In this document: positions 7,182 through 14,013 of the stretch, piece by piece
Numbering within the stretch: position 1 is the stretch's first letter
Layout of the letters: every line of letters begins with the position of its first letter
NCBI GenBank assembly: GCA_038236965.1
Contig: JBBRZF010000082.1
Span: 1 to 14,013, forward strand
Direction of reading: 5' to 3'
From: JBBRZF01 sp038236965
GTDB lineage: Bacteria > Acidobacteriota > Terriglobia > Terriglobales > Acidobacteriaceae
Length of the DNA stretch: 14,013 nt
The notes under the pieces: model-generated
What the model saw: only the letters and a program-made list of their open reading frames with translations
Database searches by the model: none
Told to the model about the DNA's origin: nothing
Translations under genes and position numbers: made by a program

Positions 7182-7209
7182 AAAAAGGGACGGCCCCGGC
7201 CGTCCCTTT
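7182..7209. terminator. Bidirectional terminator between convergent genes
   Basis: GGGACGG and CCGTCCC around a CCCCGG loop form a strong stem. Five A bases on the left and TTT on the right extend it. Read on the plus strand it ends the dehydrogenase message; read on the minus strand the A5 becomes a T5 run and ends the BON lipoprotein message. Confidence 0.88.
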
Positions 7210-7229
7210 ACTAATGCCGTATGCGAGGG

Positions 7230-7799
7230 CTAGTCCTGTGCGGTGGTCGGTGTGGCGCCCTTCTTCTTGGCATTTTTCACTTCAAGTTCGTTGACAACCT
7301 GCTGCACGTTTGGGATCTTGGCGGCAGATTTCTCCACGGTAGTGCGCTGAGAGCCGGTATCGACGTCGCCCTTAAGGGTAAGGACGCCGTTCTTTACATC
7401 GGCATTGATGTGCTGGTTCTCCCAATGCATCTTTGCTTCCATGGCTTTCCAGTCGGATTTGATGGCATCGTCGAGGTTGGAATCAACCTTCTTGGCTGCG
7501 CTCTCTTCGCCGACGGGACGTACGCCCATCTGGTTGGAAACGACGTAGTCTCTGGACGCTGACTTTGCGACTTGCTCAGCCTGGTCCTTGCTTGCTCGAT
7601 CCTTGGCATCTCCGGTAAGGGTGACTACGCCTTTATCGTTGTCGACGTCGACCTTTACGTCGCCCATGCCAGCTTTATCAAGAGCGGCTTGGACCTGGTC
7701 TTTGTCGAGTTTGTTTTCAGCGCGTTTGTTGTTATTGCAGCCAGCTAGGCCAAAAACGAGCATCATTGCGATGGCTAGCGCGAGAATTTGGTTCTTCAT
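7230..7799 (-). CDS. BON-domain lipoprotein with two BON repeats
   Basis: From ATG at 7797-7799 the product has 189 residues. Its signal peptide (MKNQILALAIAMMLVFG) ends in the lipobox LAGC, so Cys21 is the lipidation site and the mature protein starts CNNNKR. Two BON repeats follow, near residues 30-95 (with KVDVDNDKGVVTLTGDA) and 108-175 (with INADVKNGVLTLKGDV). BON domains are known from OsmY-like periplasmic stress proteins and are thought to bind membranes or phospholipids. The tail is Lys/Ala/Thr-rich. A GTG four codons upstream (7809-7811) is an alternative start, but a GGAG at 11 bases and the usual MKN-type signal peptide favour the ATG. It is convergent with the dehydrogenase gene. 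Role in envelope maintenance is likely but inferred from the family. Confidence 0.88.
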   Translation of the reverse strand: MKNQILALAIAMMLVFGLAGCNNNKRAENKLDKDQVQAALDKAGMGDVKVDVDNDKGVVTLTGDAKDRASKDQAEQVAKSASRDYVVSNQMGVRPVGEESAAKKVDSNLDDAIKSDWKAMEAKMHWENQHINADVKNGVLTLKGDVDTGSQRTTVEKSAAKIPNVQQVVNELEVKNAKKKGATPTTAQD

Positions 7800-7917
7800 A
7801 AGGGTGTCCACTCCGTTCGGTCTCGATATTTCTTGGGGAACTCAGGGGTATGATGGCGCGACGATGCGCAGGGTGGGCTCAAATCGGGGAGCAGCCCGGA
7901 ACAATCTGGCCAGTGGC

Positions 7918-8535
7918 TCAGGCTTTGAGGAATCGTAAGATGCTGGCGTTTACGCGGGCAGGTGCTTCGTGCTTGAGCCAATGGGTGCAGTCGTCGAAAT
8001 ACTCCAGTTCAGGTTGGTAGCAGAATTCAGGAAAAGCAAGCATGTACCAACTGGCGGCCATCTGCTGGAGATTGCTTCCGGGAGTTTTGCGCATGGCCAA
8101 GGGATGAGGTAGGTTGAGGATGACCATGCGGCGAAAGAAAGCGGGGAAACGGAGGGCACGCGCCCAGGCAACCGCGCCGCCCCAATCGTGCGCAACAAGA
8201 TCGATTTGGCGGTGATGCGAGGTGCAGAGCGTTTGGGCAACAGCGGCGACGTCGATTGCGAGGGTGTCGATACCATCGTCCGATATGTGGCCGGGTTTCT
8301 CACTGTGGTTATATCCGCGCTGGTCGAGAGCGACGACCCAACACCCTGCGCTGGCAAGGGCCGGAATCTGATGGTGCCAACCGTACCAGAACTCCGGGAA
8401 TCCGTGGAGAAGAAGCACGGGGCGTCCATTGGCTGGTCCGGCTTCTACGGCGTGGAGTCGAATGTTTTTGGCAAAAAACCAGTGGAGAAATGGTAGCAGG
8501 TGAGGAACGAAAGTAAGACTTCGGTACAGAGTCAC
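7918..8535 (-). CDS. Alpha/beta hydrolase, epoxide-hydrolase-like, with an internal deletion (possibly non-functional)
   Basis: The 205-residue frame begins like an intact epoxide hydrolase: H44-G-F-P-E oxyanion motif, LDQRGYNHSEKP, and DLVAHDWGG with nucleophile Asp117. It ends like one too: CTHWLKHEAPARVNASILRF, where His185 is the likely catalytic histidine. In the family roughly 80-90 residues lie between these parts, holding most of the cap domain with its tyrosines and the acid residue on the following strand. Here SWYMLAFP at about residue 163-169 runs straight into YQPELEYFDDCTHW. The total of 205 compares with about 285-300 normally. The frame is kept, so this is an in-frame deletion rather than a frameshift. 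It would lack one catalytic triad member, and is probably inactive or altered. Start is GTG at 8533-8535, fixed by a TGA 18 bases upstream, with no visible ribosome site. Confidence 0.75.
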   Translation of the reverse strand: MTLYRSLTFVPHLLPFLHWFFAKNIRLHAVEAGPANGRPVLLLHGFPEFWYGWHHQIPALASAGCWVVALDQRGYNHSEKPGHISDDGIDTLAIDVAAVAQTLCTSHHRQIDLVAHDWGGAVAWARALRFPAFFRRMVILNLPHPLAMRKTPGSNLQQMAASWYMLAFPEFCYQPELEYFDDCTHWLKHEAPARVNASILRFLKA

Positions 8536-8542
8536 AAAGAAA

Positions 8543-8558
8543 GGTGACGGAAGTCACC
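8543..8558. promoter_or_regulatory. Inverted repeat between the hydrolase and tetR genes
   Basis: GGTGAC-GGAA-GTCACC is a perfect 6+4+6 inverted repeat seven bases before the hydrolase GTG start and inside the divergent gap with the TetR gene. It could be an operator for the neighbouring regulator. On the minus strand it would also form a hairpin at the extreme 5' end of the hydrolase message. Confidence 0.4.
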
Positions 8559-8774
8559 GTTAAAAAGCACCTGTGTCCCTGATTATCGTTCGTTCCAAGC
8601 AGGTTGGTTCCATAGCAAGCACTTGCTCTGCGAACTCAGTGGCCAGCCAGTGCACTCCCTATTTCAAAGTCCAGAGGGCCGACTGTAAGTGGCCATGGCG
8701 AAGCCTTGCGTTTCAGAGGCGGTTGTTCCTGAGCAGTTCCTATCCTTTAATCAAATCCACAAGAGAGCAATTAC

Positions 8775-9422
8775 TTGCCTAACTCTGAGCCATCGCGGCT
8801 ACAGCAGCGAATCCTTGATGCTGCGACGGATCTATTTTCCAATCTGGGGTATCACGGTGCGAGCACGCGCGATATCGCGCGGGTGGCCGAAGTCAACGAG
8901 ACTTCGATCTATCGTTACTATCCGCGCAAACGCGACCTCTTCCTGGCAGCGCTGGATGCGGAGTTTTCTAAAGTGCGACTGCGTGCGGACCTAATCTCCA
9001 CATTGTCGTCGGCGCCTGATGCGCGCTCGGCGATGAGGGCGCTGATCCAGGTGATCATGGAAGCCGTGATGCAGCAGCATGCGCTGGTGCGCCTGGTCCA
9101 CTTCAGCGTGCTGGAATTTGGCGACGACCTGCACGATCTGTACGGTCGTCATGTGAGCCAGTTGCTGCGAGCCGCGAGCGAATACTTGTCACGCTGGCCG
9201 GAGCTGGTGGAAACCCAGCGTTTCGACACCAGGATCACGATCCTCGCGTTCATCGCCACGCTGGTGGCGCTGAGGGATTTCTATCCGGTGCTGGCTGGCG
9301 ACCACTTATCCGAAGAGGCGTTGGAAAGGGCGGCCTGCACCTGTGCCGAACTTTGGCACGCTGCACTCTCGCGGAGTCCGGCAGCTCACGAAAAACCACT
9401 AGGCACGCTAGCGCAAGCCTGA
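8775..9422 (+). CDS. TetR/AcrR-family transcriptional regulator
   Basis: The 215-residue length is typical of TetR regulators. Residues 11-60 match the conserved DNA-binding domain: RILDAATDLFSNLGYHGAST, DIARVAEVNETSIYRYYPRK and DLFLAALD, with the helix-turn-helix around 33-53. The remaining helical part is the ligand-binding and dimer domain, which varies and does not reveal the ligand. Start is TTG at 8775-8777; the frame is closed by TAA at 8748-8750 and holds no ATG upstream of the domain, so TTG is the best start, with a weak GAGAG before it. It is divergent from the truncated hydrolase and 90 bases before the polysaccharide export operon. Either could be its target, and it may repress itself. 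Confidence 0.9.
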   Translation: MPNSEPSRLQQRILDAATDLFSNLGYHGASTRDIARVAEVNETSIYRYYPRKRDLFLAALDAEFSKVRLRADLISTLSSAPDARSAMRALIQVIMEAVMQQHALVRLVHFSVLEFGDDLHDLYGRHVSQLLRAASEYLSRWPELVETQRFDTRITILAFIATLVALRDFYPVLAGDHLSEEALERAACTCAELWHAALSRSPAAHEKPLGTLAQA

Positions 9423-9483
9423 ACAGTTTGTGGCAACGAACGACCGTATGCGGCGGACAGCCGCGCGCAATCAAGACACTTCC

Positions 9484-9499
9484 GTTTAGCAAATTAAAC
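9484..9499. promoter_or_regulatory. Short inverted repeat before the export gene
   Basis: GTTTA-GCAAAT-TAAAC is a 5+6+5 inverted repeat 13 bases before the exporter ATG, in an AT-rich patch just upstream of the AAGGCG ribosome site. It could be an operator or part of the promoter; short arms mean chance is possible. Confidence 0.2.
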
Positions 9500-9512
9500 A
9501 AAAGGCGTAATC

Positions 9513-11774
9513 ATGAATTCCAATGGACTCCGACAATTGGTCTGCTTGTTACTTATCGTTAGTACGGTCGAGTCGTCTTCAATGTGGGCGCAAAACTCGA
9601 CGCCAGGCCCCGTGGGTTCGAACCAGAGCATTCCGCAATCTGTGTCGCAAACGCAAGGGACAGGCGTTATAGCGGAGCAATCGGCGACGACCGAGGACAG
9701 GAAAAAATCGCCGAACGCCGTCCCTGCTTCTCGGAATCGGAAGGATGCGGATTCCGAACCAGGAATGCCCTCCATCTCGCGCGCGGCGACTCCGGAATCC
9801 GGGAGCGAGTTCCAGGCTTTCGTCGCACACTCCCTGGGATTCAGCCTGCCTGTTTTTGGTTATGAGTTGTTTGCGGGTGTGCCTACCACGTTCGCTCCTG
9901 TTGACCGTATCCCCGTGACACCCGACTACGTGATCGGGCCGGGCGACGAGATTCTCATACGCGCCTGGGGGCAGATGGATATCGACGCGACGGCGGTAGT
10001 CGACCGGGCTGGAAATATCTACCTGCCGAAGATTGGCAACGTGCAGGTTGCGGGACTGCAGTTCCAGCAACTGCATGAGTACTTGAAGTCTTCGATTGGG
10101 AGAGTGTTCAAGAATTTCGACCTGAATGTGACGCTGGGACAGTTGCACTCTGTGCAGGTGTTTGTGGTGGGACAGGCTGCACGGCCCGGCGCGTACACCG
10201 TAAGTTCGCTCAGTACATTGATCAATGCGCTGTTTGCTTCGGGTGGTCCGTCACGTGCTGGCTCCATGCGAAGGATACAACTGAAGCGTAGCAATCGCGT
10301 TGTAACGGAATTCGACATCTACGACCTACTGCTGCAGGGCGATAAGTCGAAAGACTGGAGACTGCTGCCGGGCGACATCATCTTCATTCCTCCGGTGGGT
10401 CCGCAGGTTGCGGTAGCTGGAAGCGTGACGGTGCCGGCGATCTACGAGTTGAAATCGGAGACCACACTGGCCCAGACGCTGGAGATGGCGGCTGGATTGA
10501 CGAATGTTGCAGACGGCCAGAAGGTCAGAGTGGAGCGGATATTCCATCACCTGACTAGGAGAATGGATGAGTTTCCGCTGAACGAGGCAGGATTGGCGCG
10601 GAAGGTGGAAAACGGAGACCTGATCAACGTGGCTCCGCTCTCGCCAAGGTTTGAGAATGCGGTCACTCTGCGCGGGAACGTTTCTGAACCGGGACGCTAT
10701 CCGTGGCACAAGGGCATGCGTGTACGCGATCTGATACCGAGCCGTGACGCGCTCATCACTCGTGAATACTGGACTCGACAGAACGCAGCGACCGGAAACA
10801 GGGAACTGAAGAACACGCCCGAGATCAATTGGGAGTATGCGGTCATCCGTCGCATAGGCGAGCGAGACCTGAGTGCAGGGCTGGTCGCCTTCAACCTGGG
10901 AAAAGCAATCAACGATGAGAATAGTCCGGACAATGTCGAGTTAAATGCGGGCGACATCCTGACTGTCTATTCGCAAGCCGACTTGGCGGTTCCGGTAGAA
11001 AAGCGTACGAAATTCGTGCGGCTCGAAGGTGAGTTCAAATCGCCGGGAGTGTATCGGGTGGAGGGCGGGGAAACGCTGCGGCAGCTAGTGAGTCGCGCCG
11101 GTGGAGTGACGTCGGACGCATATTTTTACGGGGCGGAATTCCTTCGGGATTCGGTACGCGAGCGGCAACAAAAAGGACTGGACGATCTGACCGAAGACCT
11201 AGAGTTGCAAGTAGCTCGCAATGCGGCTGCTCCGGCTGGATTGACGTCCGAAGAGACAACCGAGCGACGGGCAGAACTGGATTCGCAACGGCAACTGGTC
11301 TCCAAGCTGCGCTCAGTGAAGGTGACGGGGCGCATGGTGTTGGAACTGAAGCCCACAGCGGACGACATCCGCGAACTGCCAGACTTCACCTTGGAAGATG
11401 GCGACCGTTTTCTGGTGCCGCACCGCCCCTCGACGGTCGATGTGTTTGGTGCGGTCAACAACAAGAACTCCTTCCTGTTCCGGACGGACCGAAGCGTCGG
11501 CGATTATCTGAAGCGGGCAGGCGGCGCAACGCGGAACGCGGACAAGTCGCGGATGTTCCTGGTGCGTGCGGATGGCACGGTGTTGAGTCGGGAGTCGGCC
11601 AATGGCATTTGGGGAAATGGGCTTGACTCCATGAGGCTGATGCCGGGCGATGCCATCGTTGTTCCGGAACGCTTATCGCGAGGAACCGCTATGCGCTCGC
11701 TCAAAGACTGGACACAGATCATCTCGCAATTCGCGCTAGGCGCCGCCGCCATCGCCTTGTTGCAAAGAAACTAG
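9513..11774 (+). CDS. Polysaccharide export protein with multiple SLBB domains (Wza-like)
   Basis: The 753-residue protein starts with a signal peptide (hydrophobic LVCLLLIVS) likely cut near SMWAQ; no lipobox cysteine is present, unlike E. coli Wza. Residues 30-110 are low-complexity. The polysaccharide export domain runs from about 137 (DYVIGPGDEILIRAWGQ) to 213. SLBB beta-grasp repeats follow near 214-260, 299-345, 382-415, 500-535 and 640-680, each marked by a GxxxxPGxY-like turn and a leucine-rich helix ending in GG. A hydrophobic helix (ISQFALGAAAIALL) lies near residues 736-750, close to the C-terminus, and may span the outer membrane as Wza's C-terminal helix does. It is about twice the length of Wza, mainly from extra SLBB repeats. 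AAGGCG seven bases before the ATG supports the start. It heads the operon with the Wzz-like and Fcl genes, and its likely job is moving polymer through periplasm and outer membrane. Confidence 0.92.
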   Translation: MNSNGLRQLVCLLLIVSTVESSSMWAQNSTPGPVGSNQSIPQSVSQTQGTGVIAEQSATTEDRKKSPNAVPASRNRKDADSEPGMPSISRAATPESGSEFQAFVAHSLGFSLPVFGYELFAGVPTTFAPVDRIPVTPDYVIGPGDEILIRAWGQMDIDATAVVDRAGNIYLPKIGNVQVAGLQFQQLHEYLKSSIGRVFKNFDLNVTLGQLHSVQVFVVGQAARPGAYTVSSLSTLINALFASGGPSRAGSMRRIQLKRSNRVVTEFDIYDLLLQGDKSKDWRLLPGDIIFIPPVGPQVAVAGSVTVPAIYELKSETTLAQTLEMAAGLTNVADGQKVRVERIFHHLTRRMDEFPLNEAGLARKVENGDLINVAPLSPRFENAVTLRGNVSEPGRYPWHKGMRVRDLIPSRDALITREYWTRQNAATGNRELKNTPEINWEYAVIRRIGERDLSAGLVAFNLGKAINDENSPDNVELNAGDILTVYSQADLAVPVEKRTKFVRLEGEFKSPGVYRVEGGETLRQLVSRAGGVTSDAYFYGAEFLRDSVRERQQKGLDDLTEDLELQVARNAAAPAGLTSEETTERRAELDSQRQLVSKLRSVKVTGRMVLELKPTADDIRELPDFTLEDGDRFLVPHRPSTVDVFGAVNNKNSFLFRTDRSVGDYLKRAGGATRNADKSRMFLVRADGTVLSRESANGIWGNGLDSMRLMPGDAIVVPERLSRGTAMRSLKDWTQIISQFALGAAAIALLQRN

Positions 11775-11781
11775 GGCAACG

Positions 11782-12981
11782 ATGATGCCAACCTTAGAAC
11801 AAACTCACGCGGTCGTAGAGATGGATGACCTGAACGTTTTCGACCTATTGACCGTGCTGGCGCGGCGAAAGAAGTTCGTCGCCGGCAGCGTCGGTGTGTC
11901 AATCCTGGTGGGACTGGTCCTGGCGTTTGTGCTGCCCACGGTCTACACGGCGACGACCACGCTGCTGCCCCCGGCGCAGAACCAAGGTGCGCTTTCGATG
12001 ATGGCGGGTCAATTCGGTTCGATGGCAGCGGTGGCCGGTAAAGACGTTGGATTGAGGAATCCTACCGAGATATTCCTGGCGATGTTGCAAAGCCGCACGG
12101 TGGGAGACCGCATGGTGGAGCGATACAAGTTGTCGAGCGTCTATCGGACGGGCAATGTAACGGATTCACGGGATGCACTGACCGGACATACCGAGATGTC
12201 TGCGGCCAAGAACGGGACCATCACGATCGCCGTGCACGATCGCGAGGCTGCCCGTGCGGCGGTGTTGGCAAATGGATATGTCGAAGAGTTAAACCGCATC
12301 AGCCAGGAGTTGGCAGTGACCGAAGCTGGGCAGCGGCGACTCTTCTTCGAAAAGCAGATGCAATCCACCCAAGCTCAACTTGCGACGGCGGAGTTGGCGC
12401 TGAAGCGTTCGCAAGAGAATACGGGACTCATTAGTCTGGATGAGCAGTCAAAGGCGATTATCCAGAGTGTTTCTGGAATAGAAGGACAGATTGCCGCCAA
12501 GGAAGTCCAACTGGGCTCTATGCGTTCGTTCGCGACTGAACAAAATCCCGAGGTGATGCGGGCCAAGCAGGAACTTGCGGCGATGAAGGCGCACCTGTCG
12601 CGGTTGCAACAAGGTCAGATAGTGGGCAATGGGAGCCTGCAGGTGCCGACCGGGAAAGTTCCGGAGGCTGGCATGGAGTTCGCGCGAAGAGTGCGAGAGG
12701 TGAAGTACCAGGAAACAGTGTTGGGATTGATGGCGAAGGAGTACGAAGCGGCGAAGATCGATGAGGCAAAAAACGCAGCGCTGATCCAGGTGCTGGACGC
12801 GGCGGTGGTCCCGGAGCGTAGGTCAGCGCCGAAGCGCAAACAAATCATCTTGTTCGCGGCCCTGGCAGGCCTGCTCTTCTCCTGCCTTGGGATTGCAGGG
12901 GAACAATTGTTCCGTAAAGCGATTTCGACACCGGAGCAGATGGCGAGGTTCGAAATACTAAAGAGCACTCTTCGCAGTTGA
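11782..12981 (+). CDS. Wzz-type polysaccharide chain-length determinant (no kinase domain)
   Basis: The 399-residue protein has the classic Wzz layout. A short cytoplasmic N-terminus holds DLLTVLARRKK, then a membrane helix at about 32-54 ending in LPTVYTATTTLLPP. A long periplasmic part follows, rich in helices and coiled coil at about 180-300 (including QSTQAQLATAELALKRSQEN). A VVPERRSAPKRK motif leads into a second membrane helix near 354-378. It would form a ring in the inner membrane that sets polymer length and couples to the exporter. There is no Walker A or tyrosine-rich tail, so the kinase seen in Wzc-type proteins is absent. The start is seven bases after the exporter stop, and its AGGG ribosome site overlaps that stop codon, so translation is probably coupled. 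A second ATG follows directly at 11785. Confidence 0.92.
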   Translation: MMPTLEQTHAVVEMDDLNVFDLLTVLARRKKFVAGSVGVSILVGLVLAFVLPTVYTATTTLLPPAQNQGALSMMAGQFGSMAAVAGKDVGLRNPTEIFLAMLQSRTVGDRMVERYKLSSVYRTGNVTDSRDALTGHTEMSAAKNGTITIAVHDREAARAAVLANGYVEELNRISQELAVTEAGQRRLFFEKQMQSTQAQLATAELALKRSQENTGLISLDEQSKAIIQSVSGIEGQIAAKEVQLGSMRSFATEQNPEVMRAKQELAAMKAHLSRLQQGQIVGNGSLQVPTGKVPEAGMEFARRVREVKYQETVLGLMAKEYEAAKIDEAKNAALIQVLDAAVVPERRSAPKRKQIILFAALAGLLFSCLGIAGEQLFRKAISTPEQMARFEILKSTLRS

Positions 12982-13022
12982 CGGGTTTGAGCAGCCAGAT
13001 GATTTCGACAAATAGAGTAGCA

Positions 13023-14000
13023 ATGGCAATGAAGAAGGACGCACGGATCTATGTCGCCGGACACAAGGGACTGGCCGGTTCTGCGATCATGCGACGTCTG
13101 CAACAGAGCGGGTATCGCAATCTCCTGACGCGTACGCATGCAGAACTGGAATTAATCGATGGCGGCGCGGTGCGCGAGTTCGTAGGCCGCGAGCGGCCCG
13201 AATATATCTTTCTGGCAGCCGCGCGGGTGGGAGGAGTCCTGGCGAATGCGACGTATCCCGCCGAGTTTCTCGTGGAGAATTTAGCAATAGAGTTGAACGT
13301 CATTCGCGAAGCATTTGCCAGCGGAGTGGAGCGGTTGTTGTTCCTGGGTTCAAGCTGCATCTATCCACGGGAATGTCCGCAGCCGATTCGCGAGGAGTAC
13401 TTGTTGACCGGACCTCTGGAGGAAACCAATCGAGCCTATGCGTTGGCGAAGATCGCGGGAATCGAATTGTGCGGTGCCCACAATCGCCAGTACGGCACAC
13501 GCTACCTGGCGGCGATGCCGACGAATCTTTATGGTCCTGGCGACAACTACGACAGCGAGAGTTCGCATGTACTGGCAGCGCTGGTGTGGAAAATGGTTGA
13601 GGCGAGGAGGAACGGCGCCGGCGAAGTCTCAGTATGGGGAAGCGGTAGTCCACGACGCGAATTCCTGCACAGCGACGATATGGCGAGCGCGTGCGTGTCG
13701 TTGATGAATCTGCCCGAGTCGGATTTTGTGAATCTGTGTGACGCAGGGACGACCGCGCCGCTAGTGAATATCGGCTGCGGAGAAGATCTTACTATTGCCG
13801 AATTGGCGGAACAGATACGAGAACTTTCAGGATATCAAGGCAGGCTGGTCTTCGACCGCTCGCGCCCTGACGGCACCCCGCGCAAGTTGCTGAATATTTC
13901 GATATTGCGTGAACACGGCTGGCATCCGAAAATCACTCTTCGCGATGGATTGCGCCAAGTGATTGCCGAATACGAGAGCCGCGTCGGACTATCCCGCTGA
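13023..14000 (+). CDS. fcl: GDP-L-fucose synthase
   Basis: This is an extended short-chain dehydrogenase that turns GDP-4-keto-6-deoxy-D-mannose into GDP-L-fucose using NADPH. Counting from the ATG at 13023 (325 residues), the NADP motif is G13-HK-G16-LA-G19. The catalytic set matches E. coli Fcl: Ser110 in LGSSCIYP, Tyr139 and Lys143 in YALAK, Cys112 and His182 in the SHV motif. VWGSGSPRREFLHSDD and RPDGTPRKLLN are also family landmarks. The protein looks complete. The frame can be extended upstream to a TTG at 12978 that overlaps the previous stop, and an ATG at 12999 is also possible. The ATG at 13023, preceded by an AGAG, or the one at 13029 gives the usual short N-terminus before the first strand. 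The partner Gmd is not in the window. Fucose is thus a likely component of the polymer. Confidence 0.94.
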   Translation: MAMKKDARIYVAGHKGLAGSAIMRRLQQSGYRNLLTRTHAELELIDGGAVREFVGRERPEYIFLAAARVGGVLANATYPAEFLVENLAIELNVIREAFASGVERLLFLGSSCIYPRECPQPIREEYLLTGPLEETNRAYALAKIAGIELCGAHNRQYGTRYLAAMPTNLYGPGDNYDSESSHVLAALVWKMVEARRNGAGEVSVWGSGSPRREFLHSDDMASACVSLMNLPESDFVNLCDAGTTAPLVNIGCGEDLTIAELAEQIRELSGYQGRLVFDRSRPDGTPRKLLNISILREHGWHPKITLRDGLRQVIAEYESRVGLSR

Positions 14001-14013
14001 TGCGCGTTAACCA
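14000..14013 (+). CDS. Possible start of the next operon gene (partial)
   Basis: An ATG at 14000-14002 overlaps the last base of the fcl stop codon (TGATG) and stays open for the four codons to the right edge (MRVN). One-base overlaps of this kind are common in tightly packed operons. Far too little sequence is visible to name the product. Confidence 0.3.

Noticed and set aside
6101..7183. 360-codon minus-strand open frame
   Set aside because: It fully mirrors the hydroxyacid dehydrogenase, which has all catalytic motifs; a high-GC codon pattern easily leaves the opposite strand open.
8573..8782. 69-codon plus-strand frame before the TetR gene
   Set aside because: No ribosome site, no recognisable sequence, and it overlaps the TetR start; more likely intergenic regulatory DNA.
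12978..13022. TTG start for fcl overlapping the Wzz stop
   Set aside because: It would add 15 residues before the normal family N-terminus, while an ATG with a purine-rich site lies at 13023; coupling through the overlap is possible but not needed.

Overview
The window looks like chromosomal DNA of a free-living Gram-negative bacterium. It contains two lipoproteins with lipoboxes, an outer-membrane type polysaccharide exporter with many SLBB repeats, and a nine-haem cytochrome lipoprotein. Moderately high GC, frequent GTG/TTG starts and the mix of families suggest Acidobacteriota (Terriglobia-like). That placement is inference from gene style, not from a marker gene.

Layout. (1) Positions 1-666, minus strand: the N-terminal part of a GAF-domain protein with an Ala/Pro-rich tail that runs off the left edge. 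(2) 914-1177: a small coiled-coil protein of unknown function, then a tRNA-Arg(CCU) at 1299-1375. (3) 1637-3289: a secreted lipoprotein with nine CXXCH haem sites. (4) 3420-4394: a family 2 glycosyltransferase of the polyprenyl-phosphate type, ended by a strong terminator. (5) 4637-5827: a class I PLP aminotransferase with its own terminator. (6) 6038-7165: a D-2-hydroxyacid dehydrogenase whose extra segment after the Rossmann motif recalls plant peroxisomal hydroxypyruvate reductase. (7) 7230-7799, minus: a two-BON-domain lipoprotein that shares a bidirectional terminator with the dehydrogenase. (8) 7918-8535, minus: an epoxide-hydrolase-like alpha/beta hydrolase that seems to have lost its cap and catalytic acid. 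(9) 8775-9422: a divergent TetR regulator. (10) 9513 to the right edge: the start of an exopolysaccharide operon with an SLBB exporter, a Wzz-type chain-length protein and GDP-L-fucose synthase, probably followed by another gene at 14000.

The last block works together: Fcl makes GDP-L-fucose, the Wzz-like protein sets chain length at the inner membrane, and the SLBB protein carries polymer across the envelope. The rest is mostly independent single-gene units, several with clear intrinsic terminators. No insertion sequence, phage gene, CRISPR array or defence system is visible. No gene-free stretch exceeds 300 bases. The items most worth a second look are the heme-free N-terminal module of the cytochrome with a CRP-like site upstream, the internally deleted hydrolase, the near-leaderless glycosyltransferase start, and the plant-like hydroxyacid dehydrogenase.
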